Source: Erodium maritimum
Lineage: Eukaryota > Streptophyta > Magnoliopsida > Geraniales > Geraniaceae
Reading direction: 5' to 3'
Length of the DNA: 64,000 nucleotides
NCBI GenBank assembly: GCA_963921825.1
Contig: OY997594.1
Coordinates: 56,095,675 to 56,159,674 of the forward strand
In this document: positions 29,416-38,618 of the stretch, in pieces
How positions within the stretch are numbered: the stretch's first letter is position 1
How the letters are laid out: each line of letters begins with the position of its first letter
Translations under genes and position numbers: made by a program
The notes under the pieces: model-generated
What the model was told of the DNA's origin: nothing
Seen by the model: only the letters and a program-made list of their open reading frames with translations
Databases searched by the model: none

Positions 29416-30435
29416 ATTGCCGGGTTTTGGTGGTTGCGTAAATGGGCTGGTCGTGGATGACCCCTGGGACGTTGTTTTCACACCCAGAACGAATTATGGA
29501 CGTGATTCTTGAAATTTCGGAAAAAACGATTAGAAACTTTAATTGCGAAATTGGGAATGCTCGGACCCCGGAATTGGTTTTCGTCAAGTGCGTTGGAACA
29601 AGTAAACCTAATTAGGATTGTTAGAAACGAAAAGGGAAATTTTCGGAGTCCCGAGGGACGTTTTCCCGATTCCGGGCAAAATGAGCCTTTCGGGCCCATT
29701 TTGCCAAGTTGAGCAATTGGGATTAGTTTGGGCATTTCCCTCTTTAATCCACACTTGAATTAGCATTAATTCTTGTATTGCTTGTAATCTTAGACTTTGG
29801 ACCCGAGCTTGGCGGAGGAGGAGATTTGTGGACCCCGTGAGGTGACGAGGAGGAAGCTAGCCAGGTCGTCCGCTGCTGGTTTGGATTGCTTTTGAGGTAG
29901 GGAAGAGTAATAAATTTCCGCTTTTAATTAAGGAATGCTAATATTATGCATATAGGATAATATTAACCGGAAGAGTCTTAGTATGCATATAGGATGTGAT
30001 TCACTAGATTAACCGCTTTCAATTATGGGAAATTGTCGTGCTAGTAGAATGGCCATGTTGAGCCTTAGGATTGCGTGTTGATTGTGTTTGATGATGGTTG
30101 TTCGTCCTTAATGTCGATGCATGTTACACTCTTAGTTAAGTTTACAATCTTATTATACCATGTGAATTATGATGAATGCAATATGAATGTTTGTCTCGTG
30201 CTATGATTGGTTGAATGGATGAGGTGAATGTGATATGATTGTTTGTCTTGTGAAATGATCGGGTGAATGATAGAATGATGCGGTGTTCTTGGTAAGTTGT
30301 GACGATAAGTGTCGTTGGTATGATGAGTTTGATGTAGTGTGGTTTGTGTAGTATTGTATGTTGTGACTTGTACCCCGAGTGACGGGAAGATACCCGACCG
30401 AGGTGTGTGCCGGTACAGTATGTGTGCATTGAGAT

Positions 30436-30700
30436 TTCACCCCGATGCTGTGTGTCCGGGAAGACATCTAGACCGATGGACATTTCGGTACGATGTAGTG
30501 TTCCACCCCGATACTGTGTGTCCGGGAAGACATCTAGACCGATGGACATTCCGGTACGATGTAGTGTTCCACCCCGATGTTGTGTGTCCGGGAAGACATC
30601 TAGACCGATGGGTATTCTGGTATGATGTATTTGCTTCACCCCGATGTTGTGTGTCCGAGAAGACATCTCGACCGAGGGTATATGCCGGTATGATGTATTG
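30436..30700 (+). repeat. 67-bp minisatellite, four units, in LTR B
   Basis: Units start at about 30436, 30504, 30570 and 30637, each with CCCCGATG, TGTGTCCGGGAAGACATCT and AGACCGATGG. LTR E has a related four-unit array with the same 67-bp spacing. Confidence 0.88.
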
Positions 30701-30952
30701 ATTAAGTTGTGTGTGACGATCGGATTCCTGAGTATTTACCTATTGTTAGGTGGTGTTGAGTCTAAGTAACTCCCGCAGTGGGATTAGCAATACATTGTCA
30801 TGTTACTCGTTTGTTTATTTAATTTGGTGCTATTATTGAGTTTATGTGTTCTTTTCGGTTTCTAATTGCGTCCTCAGTTTTTGGTAAGAATTGTTGACCA
30901 AGTATTTCTGAAACGGAGCGGGAGTCCTTTCACTTGACTACTTTTTCCTACT

Positions 30953-30964
30953 GAGCGCAAGCTC
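30953..30964 (+). other. Conserved LTR hairpin with GCAA loop (LTR B)
   Basis: GAGC-GCAA-GCTC: a four-pair stem with a GNRA-type loop, placed in the shared context TTTCCTACT...ACCCC. It is followed here by the 24-base poly-C tract. Confidence 0.65.
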
Positions 30965-30965
30965 A

Positions 30966-30989
30966 CCCCCCCCCCCCCCCCCCCCCCCC
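30966..30989 (+). repeat. Poly-C tract of 24
   Basis: In related LTRs this position has only four Cs (CTCACCCCTT). The run is therefore an expansion or an assembly artefact. Confidence 0.9.
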
Positions 30990-31286
30990 TGTTTTTACTG
31001 TTTTACATGTTTCGTTGGTGAGTAGGCTTTTAGGACGTCTCAGGGCTCGGGAGCTCCTCGAGGGTTCGGGTGGTTACTGTAGTAGAGACGTATTTTCCTT
31101 TTCCTACACTAAACTGTATTAGACTTTGTTTTACTCGGTTATATTTTGAGCTTTTAACCCTTATCATCGGAGTTGAATTATGTTTTACTCAAACTTTTAT
31201 ATCTTTAAATGTTTATTTTTATTATTTTATTATTATTCTTTAGTTCACGTCTCGAGTCCGGTCAAAACCGGATTTGGGGCTTGACA

Positions 31287-31965
31287 ATTTGGTATCAGAG
31301 CCTGGTTTCATTGAAATTGTTTTTCAAAACCTCGGACCGTGCGTCAATTAGGTGGGTAGAGTTAGGTTGTTAAGGTTCTACTGTCGGTTACGCAAGTCGG
31401 AAATGTCCTACGCGTAGATCCGAGACGACGAGAGTCTCGGATGGCGAAGTACCTTGTTGAGTCTTGTCTTACTTTGTGTTATGCTATGTGCCTTGGTTGA
31501 ACTGTTATGACCGATCGGTTGAGATCGAGGTTGGGGCAACGAGCTGTGCTCGATGCTGTTTATGACGTGGTTGTTGAGTGATCGTTATGTGGGTTGCCGC
31601 CTTGGTCGACCGTTGAGTGTTTGGTTGGATCGAAATGTTGACTTGGCCAGGTGGTAATCGAGTAATTACCGAGACCCGAGGTGTGTAACTGCAATGTTTG
31701 GTTGTGTGCTATGTTGTGCTGAGTGCTTTGTGCAGTTTGTTTATTGAATGTCCCGCTTAAGCGGATGGTTAGTGGAATTTTCGAACGGGTCATGCCGAAA
31801 TTTCTGCAAAACTGAAGTGTTTGTACTATCGCGGGTTGACTCAGGGGCGCCACTATAGTCGAACGTGATAGGGGGTGTCAAGTGGTTACAACGAGATTTG
31901 GGGACGCCCGAATCGGTTTGTAACGACGCGATATCGACATGAATGTTGTGATAGAAAGAGAAAGG
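31287..31965 (+). mobile_element. Leader of the gypsy-type element after LTR B
   Basis: It begins with the primer binding site at 31290-31302 and continues about 660 bp without a gag reading frame. It is the only internal sequence of this LTR family in the window. Confidence 0.75.
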
Positions 31966-32214
31966 TGTCAGGGCTCGGGAGCTCCTCGAGGGTTCGGGTG
32001 GTTACTATAGTAGAGGCGTATTTCCCTTTTCCTGCACTAAACTTTATTAGACTTTGTTTTACTCGGTTATATTTTAAGCTTTTGACCCTTATCATCGGAG
32101 TTGAATTATGTTTTACTCGGAGTTTTATATCTTTAAATGTTTATTTTTATTATTTCATTAGTATTATTTAGTTCACGTCTCAAGTCCGGTCAAAACCGGA
32201 TTAGGGGCTTGACA
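31966..32214 (+). mobile_element. Truncated second LTR of the gypsy-type remnant
   Basis: The sequence from TCAGGGCTCGGGAGCTCC to GGCTTGACA repeats the last 245 bp or so of LTR B with several differences. It is followed by TGTGT, which matches the left duplication GGTGT at four of five bases. The remnant 28334-32214 is therefore one element with most of its inside and the start of its second LTR deleted. Confidence 0.82.
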
Positions 32215-32463
32215 TGTGTTGTGCAAGGAACAGGGCATGTTTTCAATTTCAAATCTGAAGTTCAGTAAATCAGGGGATAGATCAGATCCCGAGGATTTTC
32301 TGGATTTGATTTCTCTATATTCGATGTCTCTATCGACGTCGCAATTCCCGGAGTCGCGACCCCCTTTTCTGCAGAGAAGTTTGGCGCGCAGTTGGAGAAG
32401 AAGCGAGACAGCTTTTGGGATGGGTTTATGGTTACTGGCCTCAGTCATCATGGCCCAGTTTAA

Positions 32464-32488
32464 CCCCCCCCCCCCCCCCCCCCCCCCC
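32464..32488 (+). repeat. Poly-C tract of 25 inside LINE ORF1
   Basis: The coding frame is clean on both sides but differs across the run, so the tract length sets a frameshift. Confidence 0.9.
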
Positions 32489-33356
32489 ATCTCACGTTTC
32501 AGCGGCGCAGAGTGATGCGCGGATGACACTTGATGACGTGCTTGTGCCTGTTGGGCTTACCCCTGCATGACTTATTACAAGTTCATTAGGTCCAAAAGTT
32601 GTGTCTCACCTTTCAAGGCTTCCCGAGAAGCCACGGTCGACAGCCCATGAGGACCCTAGTCTGACGGAGATTTTTAACCGAATTGGGACTGATTTGGGCC
32701 CTCCTCGGGGTGGTAATTCGAAAGTTGGGTTTCAAGTGGACGAACCTCGGGATTTGGTTATCGGGTATCAAGGTAGTCCGTGGAAGGAAGCTTTGTCTAA
32801 ACGCCCTAAGGGTGAACCAAAGAAACGAGGTTGCCCTAAAAAGGCTCAGTCAAAGAAGACAATTGCTCCTCCAGTTGTTTTTTTATCAAACTAGAGCTAA
32901 GACCTCTACCGATGTTGGAGGCAAAGCCGGAAGCTTTACGGTTGATATTGCAACAAAAATAGTTCGGGTGATTGGAGCTATCGTTCAAAAGTTGGAAAAA
33001 GGGATGTTAACCTTGGTCCTATGGTGCTCAAACAGATCAACCCGCACCTTATGCTGGGAGAGGTCGAGGGTAGTAAGGAAGAGGTTTCCCCTGTATCGAC
33101 AGAAAAAGCTTTAAGCCCTGTACCGGTTTCTAACACTTTTGCCTGCTTGGATCCGAGTAGGAAGTAGGTTAGGAGGCTGGTTTTTTGCTTTTGTTTTTGT
33201 TTTATGTTTTCTGTTCTTGAGGCCTGTAGGTCTCGTTGCTCTTTGGAGCCTGTTGCAGTCTTCGGTTTGATCCCTTTCTGAGGTTGATCCTCTGCCTTGT
33301 TTTTCCTATCTTAGGAAAACAAAGGTTCAATAAATTTTTCGCTTATCAAAAAAAAA

Positions 33357-33369
33357 AGTTTCAAAATAC
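33357..33369. repeat. 13-bp target-site duplication of LINE copy A, right
   Basis: Directly follows the A-run that ends the LINE. The first A may belong to either the tail or the duplication. Confidence 0.88.
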
Positions 33370-33683
33370 CAGGTTGGTATGCACCTGGGTTGTAACCAAG
33401 TTGCAGATACAGGGTGAAAGCACTTGAGTTGTATCCATGTTGCATGAACAAGTTGGGGGCATTCCGATGTTCGACGTGTCACGAAAATTGCCTAGTTGTT
33501 CGAACGGTTAAATAGCGAGTCTCCATATGGGCCAATGGTCTGTACTCTCTCTAACTTGAAGTAATTCAAATGAATCTACGGGTTAATGGTTTCTGGCGGT
33601 GTGGATATTTTTTTGTCCAACCTAGTTGATTAACAACTATGTAACTTGAAGTTAAAATGCAAACACGTCTAACTAATACCAAT
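33370..33683. other. Spacer upstream of the tRNA gene
   Basis: No coding sequence or repeat is seen between the LINE duplication and the tRNA gene. Confidence 0.5.
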
Positions 33684-33723
33684 GTTGATATGGCCGAGTT
33701 GGTCTAAGGCGCCAGATTAAGGT

Positions 33724-33756
<33 letters not shown>

Positions 33757-33763
33757 TGTCAAC
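33684..33763 (+). tRNA. tRNA-Leu (anticodon AAG), intronless
   Basis: An 80-base cloverleaf can be drawn. The acceptor stem is GTTGATA paired with TGTCAAC (one G-T pair). The D-arm begins TGGCCGAGTTGG and the anticodon stem CCAGA/TCTGG encloses the loop TTAAGGT, giving anticodon AAG. A class II variable arm follows, then the T-arm GTGGGTTCAAATCCCAC. A run of T at about 33766-33776 is a standard RNA polymerase III terminator. The long variable arm and anticodon agree on leucine. Confidence 0.95.
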
Positions 33764-33765
33764 AG

Positions 33766-33776
33766 TTTTTTTTTTT
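33766..33776 (+). terminator. Pol III terminator of tRNA-Leu
   Basis: A T-run directly after the tRNA gene. Confidence 0.8.
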
Positions 33777-34336
33777 CTTAGCTTTTATGGGCCCAACGGA
33801 AACTAATCCTCGACACAGAAAGAGCTCCAGCTTTAGTTGGGCCAAAGTAGGCCCACAACAATGAATAAATAATTGAACCCAGCCTAATACTCCCATACAA
33901 AGTTACTTTACCTATAACCATTAACCAGGCTTCTTTAACTCTCAAAGAAAATACATGTTCGCATAAGATTTTGACTTTAAAACAAGACCAGAGTTGCAGG
34001 TTGGGTTGGGCTGTGTTGTAGTTTGTCATGAAGTTACTCTTTGTAGCTCATGAAGCGAAACAAAAGCAATACAATTCATGCCTCCAACATGTAACCATAG
34101 TCTCACACATAGTTGTTATTTACTCAACATTTCTAACATATCCTATGAACACAACATGATCCTCACTATTACAACTTTGTCAGATCATTCTTACTAAGAT
34201 CTCAGAGACCGGCAAATCCACTGGAGCAAAATTTCAGTCTCGTCAAACACAAGCTGCACAGTCCAGACTTTCCAGCCAGCTGAATATCATCGTTCCATCT
34301 TTACTTTGTATTACACTTCATAAGTTCGTGACTTGG
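33777..34336. other. Spacer and 3' untranslated region of the translocator gene
   Basis: No coding sequence. The part next to 34337 is expected to be the 3' untranslated region of the minus-strand translocator. Confidence 0.5.
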
Positions 34337-36907
34337 TTACTGCTTTGCCTGCTCAAATATCAACAAGCAAGTTAATACTGATTTGTTTTCACCTATAATG
34401 CTTTTTACAGACAAGTAAATGGAGAATTAACTGAAGGCCAAACAATAAACTCATTAGTATATTTGCATTGTTAGTGTTGCGTGTATTCTAAAACTGCAAC
34501 TCTTGAGACTCAACTGAACTACGGATCATGAGACCTACACGCCTTTACATTTCACAAGTGATGGGCAAGATAGATGACAGGCTTGTTTTCATCTCATTGT
34601 GGCCCTAAAAGAGATGGAAAGGTCACTCAAGTGTTTTTGTCACCATACATACAAGTTGCATATGAAGAATGCACAAACACAAAGAAACTTTGTCCTTGGG
34701 CATGGTGGGGAACTTTTGAAGGGCAAAAGAAGATCGTGATGATTTTGACATGCCAAACCTCAATGTTTAAGAAATTTAGAATGTACCTGGGAATAAAGGA
34801 AGGTGCCGAGGATTGCAATTGCAGCGCCGAGGGCATTTACTGGCTGAACGGGTGTACCAAAGATGATGATGGAGGAGACTATGACAGAGATCCGCTTCAT
34901 CGTATTTCCTATGCTAAATGTCAAGGGAGAGATCTGATCGAGTGACATGTATGAAACTTGATTGTACAAGTGATAGAAGACACTCTGTGCAGCTACCCAC
35001 CTGTAGCACAATTCAGAGCCACACATAACTTGTTTAGACCAAACATTTCAAATATATTAGAACACCATAGCATCCAGAAAGATATTTTAATTATATCACA
35101 ACAAAATAAAGAAACACCAGAAAACAAGGTAGTTGAAAGAAAAAACATATATGTGCAAAAACAAAGTGAGAGGGGATCCTCCACGGTTCATCCATATTTA
35201 CTATACAGGGAAATAGTAAATCAGTCAGGTGAAAACCCAAAGTTTGGAAAGTTAAATATGAAAACTGGAAACTAGTCGTAGCCATTGGGTTGCAATTTTA
35301 ATTGCTGAGATTCCAAACTTACAGTTTAGAACTTTCCACTGTTAAGTTATGTTTCCGAACTTAAGTTCAGAAACATCTTAGCCATTGAAAACTTCAATCC
35401 CATGGGCATAAATGATTTTCAGTTTTCATTCCAACCTTTGGTTTTCACCTGATTGTTATAATATACATACATTATCAACAAGCATTCTAGGATATAGTAA
35501 ACTTCCCACCAAAAGCTCTAAGCGATCTTTAAATTAGAAGATGATAACACCAAGTAACTGAAAAATTCTGATCCCTAAAGACATACATATTCTTATCTGA
35601 AACTGACATTAAAAATTTACAGCTAAAGCACATAAACTTGTAATGGATCTACTATTATGTAAGGGCAACAACGTAATGAGAATGTGTTGGTGTTACCATA
35701 TGAAATTGGGTCCAATCTGAGTGACGGCATTTTGCCATCCAGCAGCCCACATCTGAGGGCCTTCCACAGCAATTGCAAAAGGTGTGAGGATCAAAAGAGA
35801 CAGCATAGACAAACAAGCATAGTAATTCATCCCACTCACAGACTTCCCCTTCATTCCTTTCTTTGAGAATATGTTCCGAAACACAAATGCCAAGTTTGAG
35901 ATCATAGCACCCATGAATCCTACAAGCGCCGAGAAACAAAATTAAATACACCAGAAAATAACACCATAACGATTTGTTCAAATCGAGCAATTTCCTCACC
36001 AATCATATTGAAATTGAGCTCAGTCAGTGCTGCAAGTCCACAACCTCCGATGATGGGCAGAAGAGACAGATAGACTGGAGTTGGAAATGTATCACCCAAC
36101 AGAAACCTTGAAACCAAGACACTGAAGGCTGGCTCACCACTCTTGATGATGTGGGTAAAGGAAACAGCAACCTTTGACATACTCACAGTGGCAGCAACAT
36201 GCCCAATTGTATGTGCCACAGCAACCTACATAGCAATAACATTAATAAACCATAAATTGCAAACTATGATGTTCTACTTCATTTTGGTACCCACAGATTT
36301 ATCTTTGATAACTTTTTCAAAAATACCGATTGCCTTTTCCTCAGCAAACAAACAAAACAAAACCCTTGAAATTGTAAACAAACTAAGACATTTCACTAAC
36401 CGGGAAAAGGGTCTTCCAGAACTCAAAATCAGTTTTTGGGGCCTCAGTAATTTTAGTTCCCCACGAAATCAGCATCATGAGAGACCCAGTAGCGAGTGAG
36501 AGCAGAGAAGTGAGCCAAGGGTATGGGAAAGCATTCAAAACCTTCTTGTTGTAGATATTGAACACCACATTCAAGGCCCACCAGGTCGCAAAGTAAATAC
36601 CAATCCTGACCTTCTGCGCCGCCTCTGTTCGAGCCTCCTCATCAGGCAAATCAATGTTGATCTCCAGCCTCGACCGGTCGGCTTCATAGGCCTTGCACTC
36701 AACAACACGCTTCTGGGTCTCCCCCCAAAATGCCAAATTGGAGGAAATAAACAGTGGTTTTGGGGAAGAAAGCAACAGATTTGAGCTCTGTCCTGCATTT
36801 TTAACAATGGGTATGGGAAAGAAACTAGCTTTGGGGACCAAAGCCTTCCGGCTCAACAAATCAGAGCATGAAAAAGATGGCTTCGAGCATTTTACTTGAG
36901 ACAACAT
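34337..36907 (-). CDS. GPT: Glucose-6-phosphate/phosphate translocator, plastid inner envelope
   Basis: A complete five-exon gene for 393 aa. Exons: 36907-36401, 36225-36000, 35919-35697, 35000-34787 and a 12-bp last exon 34348-34337 that encodes Ala-Lys-Gln-stop. All junctions are GT-AG and keep frame. Residues 1 to about 80 form a Ser-rich plastid transit peptide. The translocator domain follows from about residue 100, with IGIYFATWWALNVVFNIYNK, VAHTIGHVAATVSMSKVAVS, SNLAFVFRNIFSKKGMKGK and the Lys354-Arg355 pair in NTMKR that contacts phosphate in this family. The protein exchanges glucose 6-phosphate for phosphate to feed starch and pentose-phosphate metabolism in plastids. I chose the Met at 36907 because it gives a normal family length; an in-frame Met at 36970 would add 21 residues. 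Confidence 0.95.
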
Positions 36908-37153
36908 GTCTAGAAAATTTGTGAAAGATAAGCTAAATGAAAAGTGGATTAATGTTGATATAGTGCACAATCACAAGAATATGGTCTCGAATTCCTTGGT
37001 GGGTGTGGTTGGAAACTTCAGAAAGTGAACTGTGAGGAGCTTGTAGAGACGGCCTCGGAAGGAAAGAGAGGTTGGTGAGAGAACAGAAGAGTTGCCTAGG
37101 GAAATGTAGGAGAGAAGCACAAATGAACTTGTATTGATTCTCTATTACGTACC

Positions 37154-37164
37154 TTACTTATAGC
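37154..37164 (-). promoter_or_regulatory. Possible TATA box of the translocator gene
   Basis: The minus strand reads GCTATAAGTAA about 250 bp upstream of the start codon. It is a reasonable core-promoter candidate but is supported only by motif and position. Confidence 0.35.
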
Positions 37165-37245
37165 ATTTGACAGCTTCGCAGAATTTATATTTTTGTGCAA
37201 TTTATATTTTTACAAATATGGAAAAAGAGTGTAAATGAGGAGTTA

Positions 37246-38035
37246 GAGCACCTCCAACGGTTGTGTAATCGTTGCGAGCGTGTCGTTGTAGGTCCTGTAA
37301 CGGTTTGCTATAACGGCTAATCGTCGTAGTGACCGTAGTTTGGGGTGTCGTCGCAGGCGATCGTCTCAACTTTCTGCAACGACATGACTAGCCGGTGTAA
37401 GCCCAACGGCTAGTCGGTGGCCAACCCCACGCCGAAACGTGGCGATGGCAGTTAAAAACCTAATTTAAACCTATAAACAAACAAAGACACGTACACCATA
37501 TTCACACCTCTCTCATTCTACACACACCTTCTTCTCTTCTTCTCTTCTTTTTCTTTAATTTGTTCTACATCGCTTCTAATGATCGACCCCTCTAATTTCG
37601 ATTTCATCATGGACACCTTGAATGTTGAGGACACTGCGCACACAGAAGACGATCTCAATTGTCACATCGAATCCTACACCTCCCTCCTCCGACCGACCCA
37701 ATCATGTCGTCGCAATTCATCTCACTCCAACACTCCCAATGGACATAGTTGTAAAGCCCCAACGAGCAACCTTCCCAATCTGCTCCGGCCAACAAACCGA
37801 GAAGGAAGAGGAAGAACCATGCACCTACATCGATTACATATCTGCGTCTTAAATGGAGCATCGAGGAGGAGGAACGTTTGGCGGTGGCATGGCTCAAACA
37901 TTCTCTAGATAACATCACATGGAAGAGCCAGAAGAACGACATGTACTGGAAAAGGTCGGAGATGAGGTCATCGCGATGAGGAATCCAGGCGACCCAGAAC
38001 GGATTAGGATCTGTTTTTGGAAACCAAAAACAAAG
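37246..38035 (+). mobile_element. PIF/Harbinger remnant with ORF1 start, truncated
   Basis: TTA followed by GAGCACCTCCAACGG at 37243-37260 resembles a Harbinger terminal repeat with its TWA target site. After a CT-rich leader, coding-like sequence starts at about 37579, and in another frame near 37850-37950 it reads WSIEEEERLAVAWLKHSLD, the Myb/trihelix-like part of a Harbinger ORF1. The frame is broken and no right-hand terminal repeat is seen. The right limit is approximate, where LINE copy C begins. Confidence 0.6.
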
Positions 38036-38187
38036 CATCATCGGTTGGTCTGAAGGAGTTCAGCCCCCTGCAGTAGTTCGGAACTTACAATTTGGGATTC
38101 GTCGTCGCCCATTGTTCCTTCCCTAGAGTCTTCGTCCTCACCGACCTTGGTTGTTCCAATTCCTCTTTCGGATGTCCAGGTTTCTGC

Positions 38188-38433
38188 GTGCGATAATTCT
38201 GGGATTCAGCTGGTTGGTCAGAATTCAATCTCCACTCCTCCGCGTGCAGCTTTGAATTCAAACTCCAACTCGCGTTTTTCAGGAGATCGCGATCCAGTTC
38301 CAGTATTTGTGTGCGAGAATTATGGGATTTAGCTGGCTTCTAAGAATTCAAACTCCACTCCTCCGCGCGCAGCTTTGAATTCAAACTCCTACTCGCGTTT
38401 AGGAGATCGCGATACAGCTGTAGTTGATTTGGT
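38188..38433 (+). repeat. 123-bp tandem duplication in LINE copy C ORF1
   Basis: Two copies start at 38188 and 38311, both running from GTGCGA to GATCGCGAT. The second has a stop in one frame (GGGATTTAGCTGG). It lengthens the ORF1 of this copy by 41 codons. Confidence 0.85.
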
Positions 38434-38618
38434 TGGGTCGTTTCCAAATTCTGCGTTGGATATAGTTGGGGAAGATCGAACTCAGCAAATCGCGCGACTG
38501 GCGTCGAGTTCGTCTGGACCTTTGGTTGTTGGGCCTGATCAAGTTGGTTCAGCCCAACCCGTGATATTGATCCATCAATCTGATTCCAACTCCAAGAAGA
38601 TCATCGCACAACAGTATG

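Larger units (their letters stand above)
28334..31286 (+). mobile_element. Gypsy-type LTR B, full length (2953 bp)
   Basis: It runs from TGTAAGAACCGC to GGCTTGACA. Directly after it, at 31290-31302, is TGGTATCAGAGCC, a primer binding site for initiator Met tRNA, which identifies the whole LTR family and its + direction. It contains the (GA)n run at 28799-28827, a 67-bp minisatellite and the conserved hairpin. The left duplication is GGTGT (28329-28333). Confidence 0.9.
25868..33116 (+). pseudogene. LINE ORF1 with RRM domain and AT-hook-like region, interrupted
   Basis: The reading frame begins at the ATG at 25868 and reads KRGRP just before the copia solo LTR. It resumes in frame at 27723, carries an RRM fold (RNP2 VFLYNL at 27922-27939; RNP1 RGRYFGFAEF at 28033-28059) and stops only because it enters the second insertion at 28334. 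Beyond that insertion it continues in frame from 32220 to the poly-C tract at 32464, where the frame shifts. Further breaks are a TGA at 32568 and an extra T in a T-run near 32880. The end region has GSPWKEAL and a basic KKRGCPKK stretch. RRM-type ORF1 proteins of plant LINEs are RNA-binding chaperone-like proteins that package element RNA; that role is inferred here. Confidence 0.85.
25814..33356 (+). mobile_element. ORF1-only LINE (copy A), about 2 kb plus two nested insertions
   Basis: A perfect 13-bp direct repeat, AGTTTCAAAATAC, flanks the region (25801-25813 and 33357-33369), and the right copy directly follows an A-run. This is the signature of target-primed reverse transcription. Discounting the two nested insertions (26029-27717 and 28334-32214, each with its duplication), the element is about 1.96 kb. 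It holds one LINE-type ORF1 and a LINE-like 3' end (AATAAATTTTTCGCTTATC then A-run) but no endonuclease or reverse transcriptase. It is therefore not a simple 5' truncation: it keeps the 5' gene and the 3' tail and lacks ORF2. Confidence 0.85.

Noticed and set aside
28967-29587. 206-aa minus-strand open frame
   Set aside because: It lies wholly inside LTR B on the strand opposite to the element and is not conserved in the other LTRs.
30436-30700. Regular repeats suggesting a CRISPR-like array
   Set aside because: The units are contiguous with no unique spacers, lie within an LTR, and the genome is a plant's.
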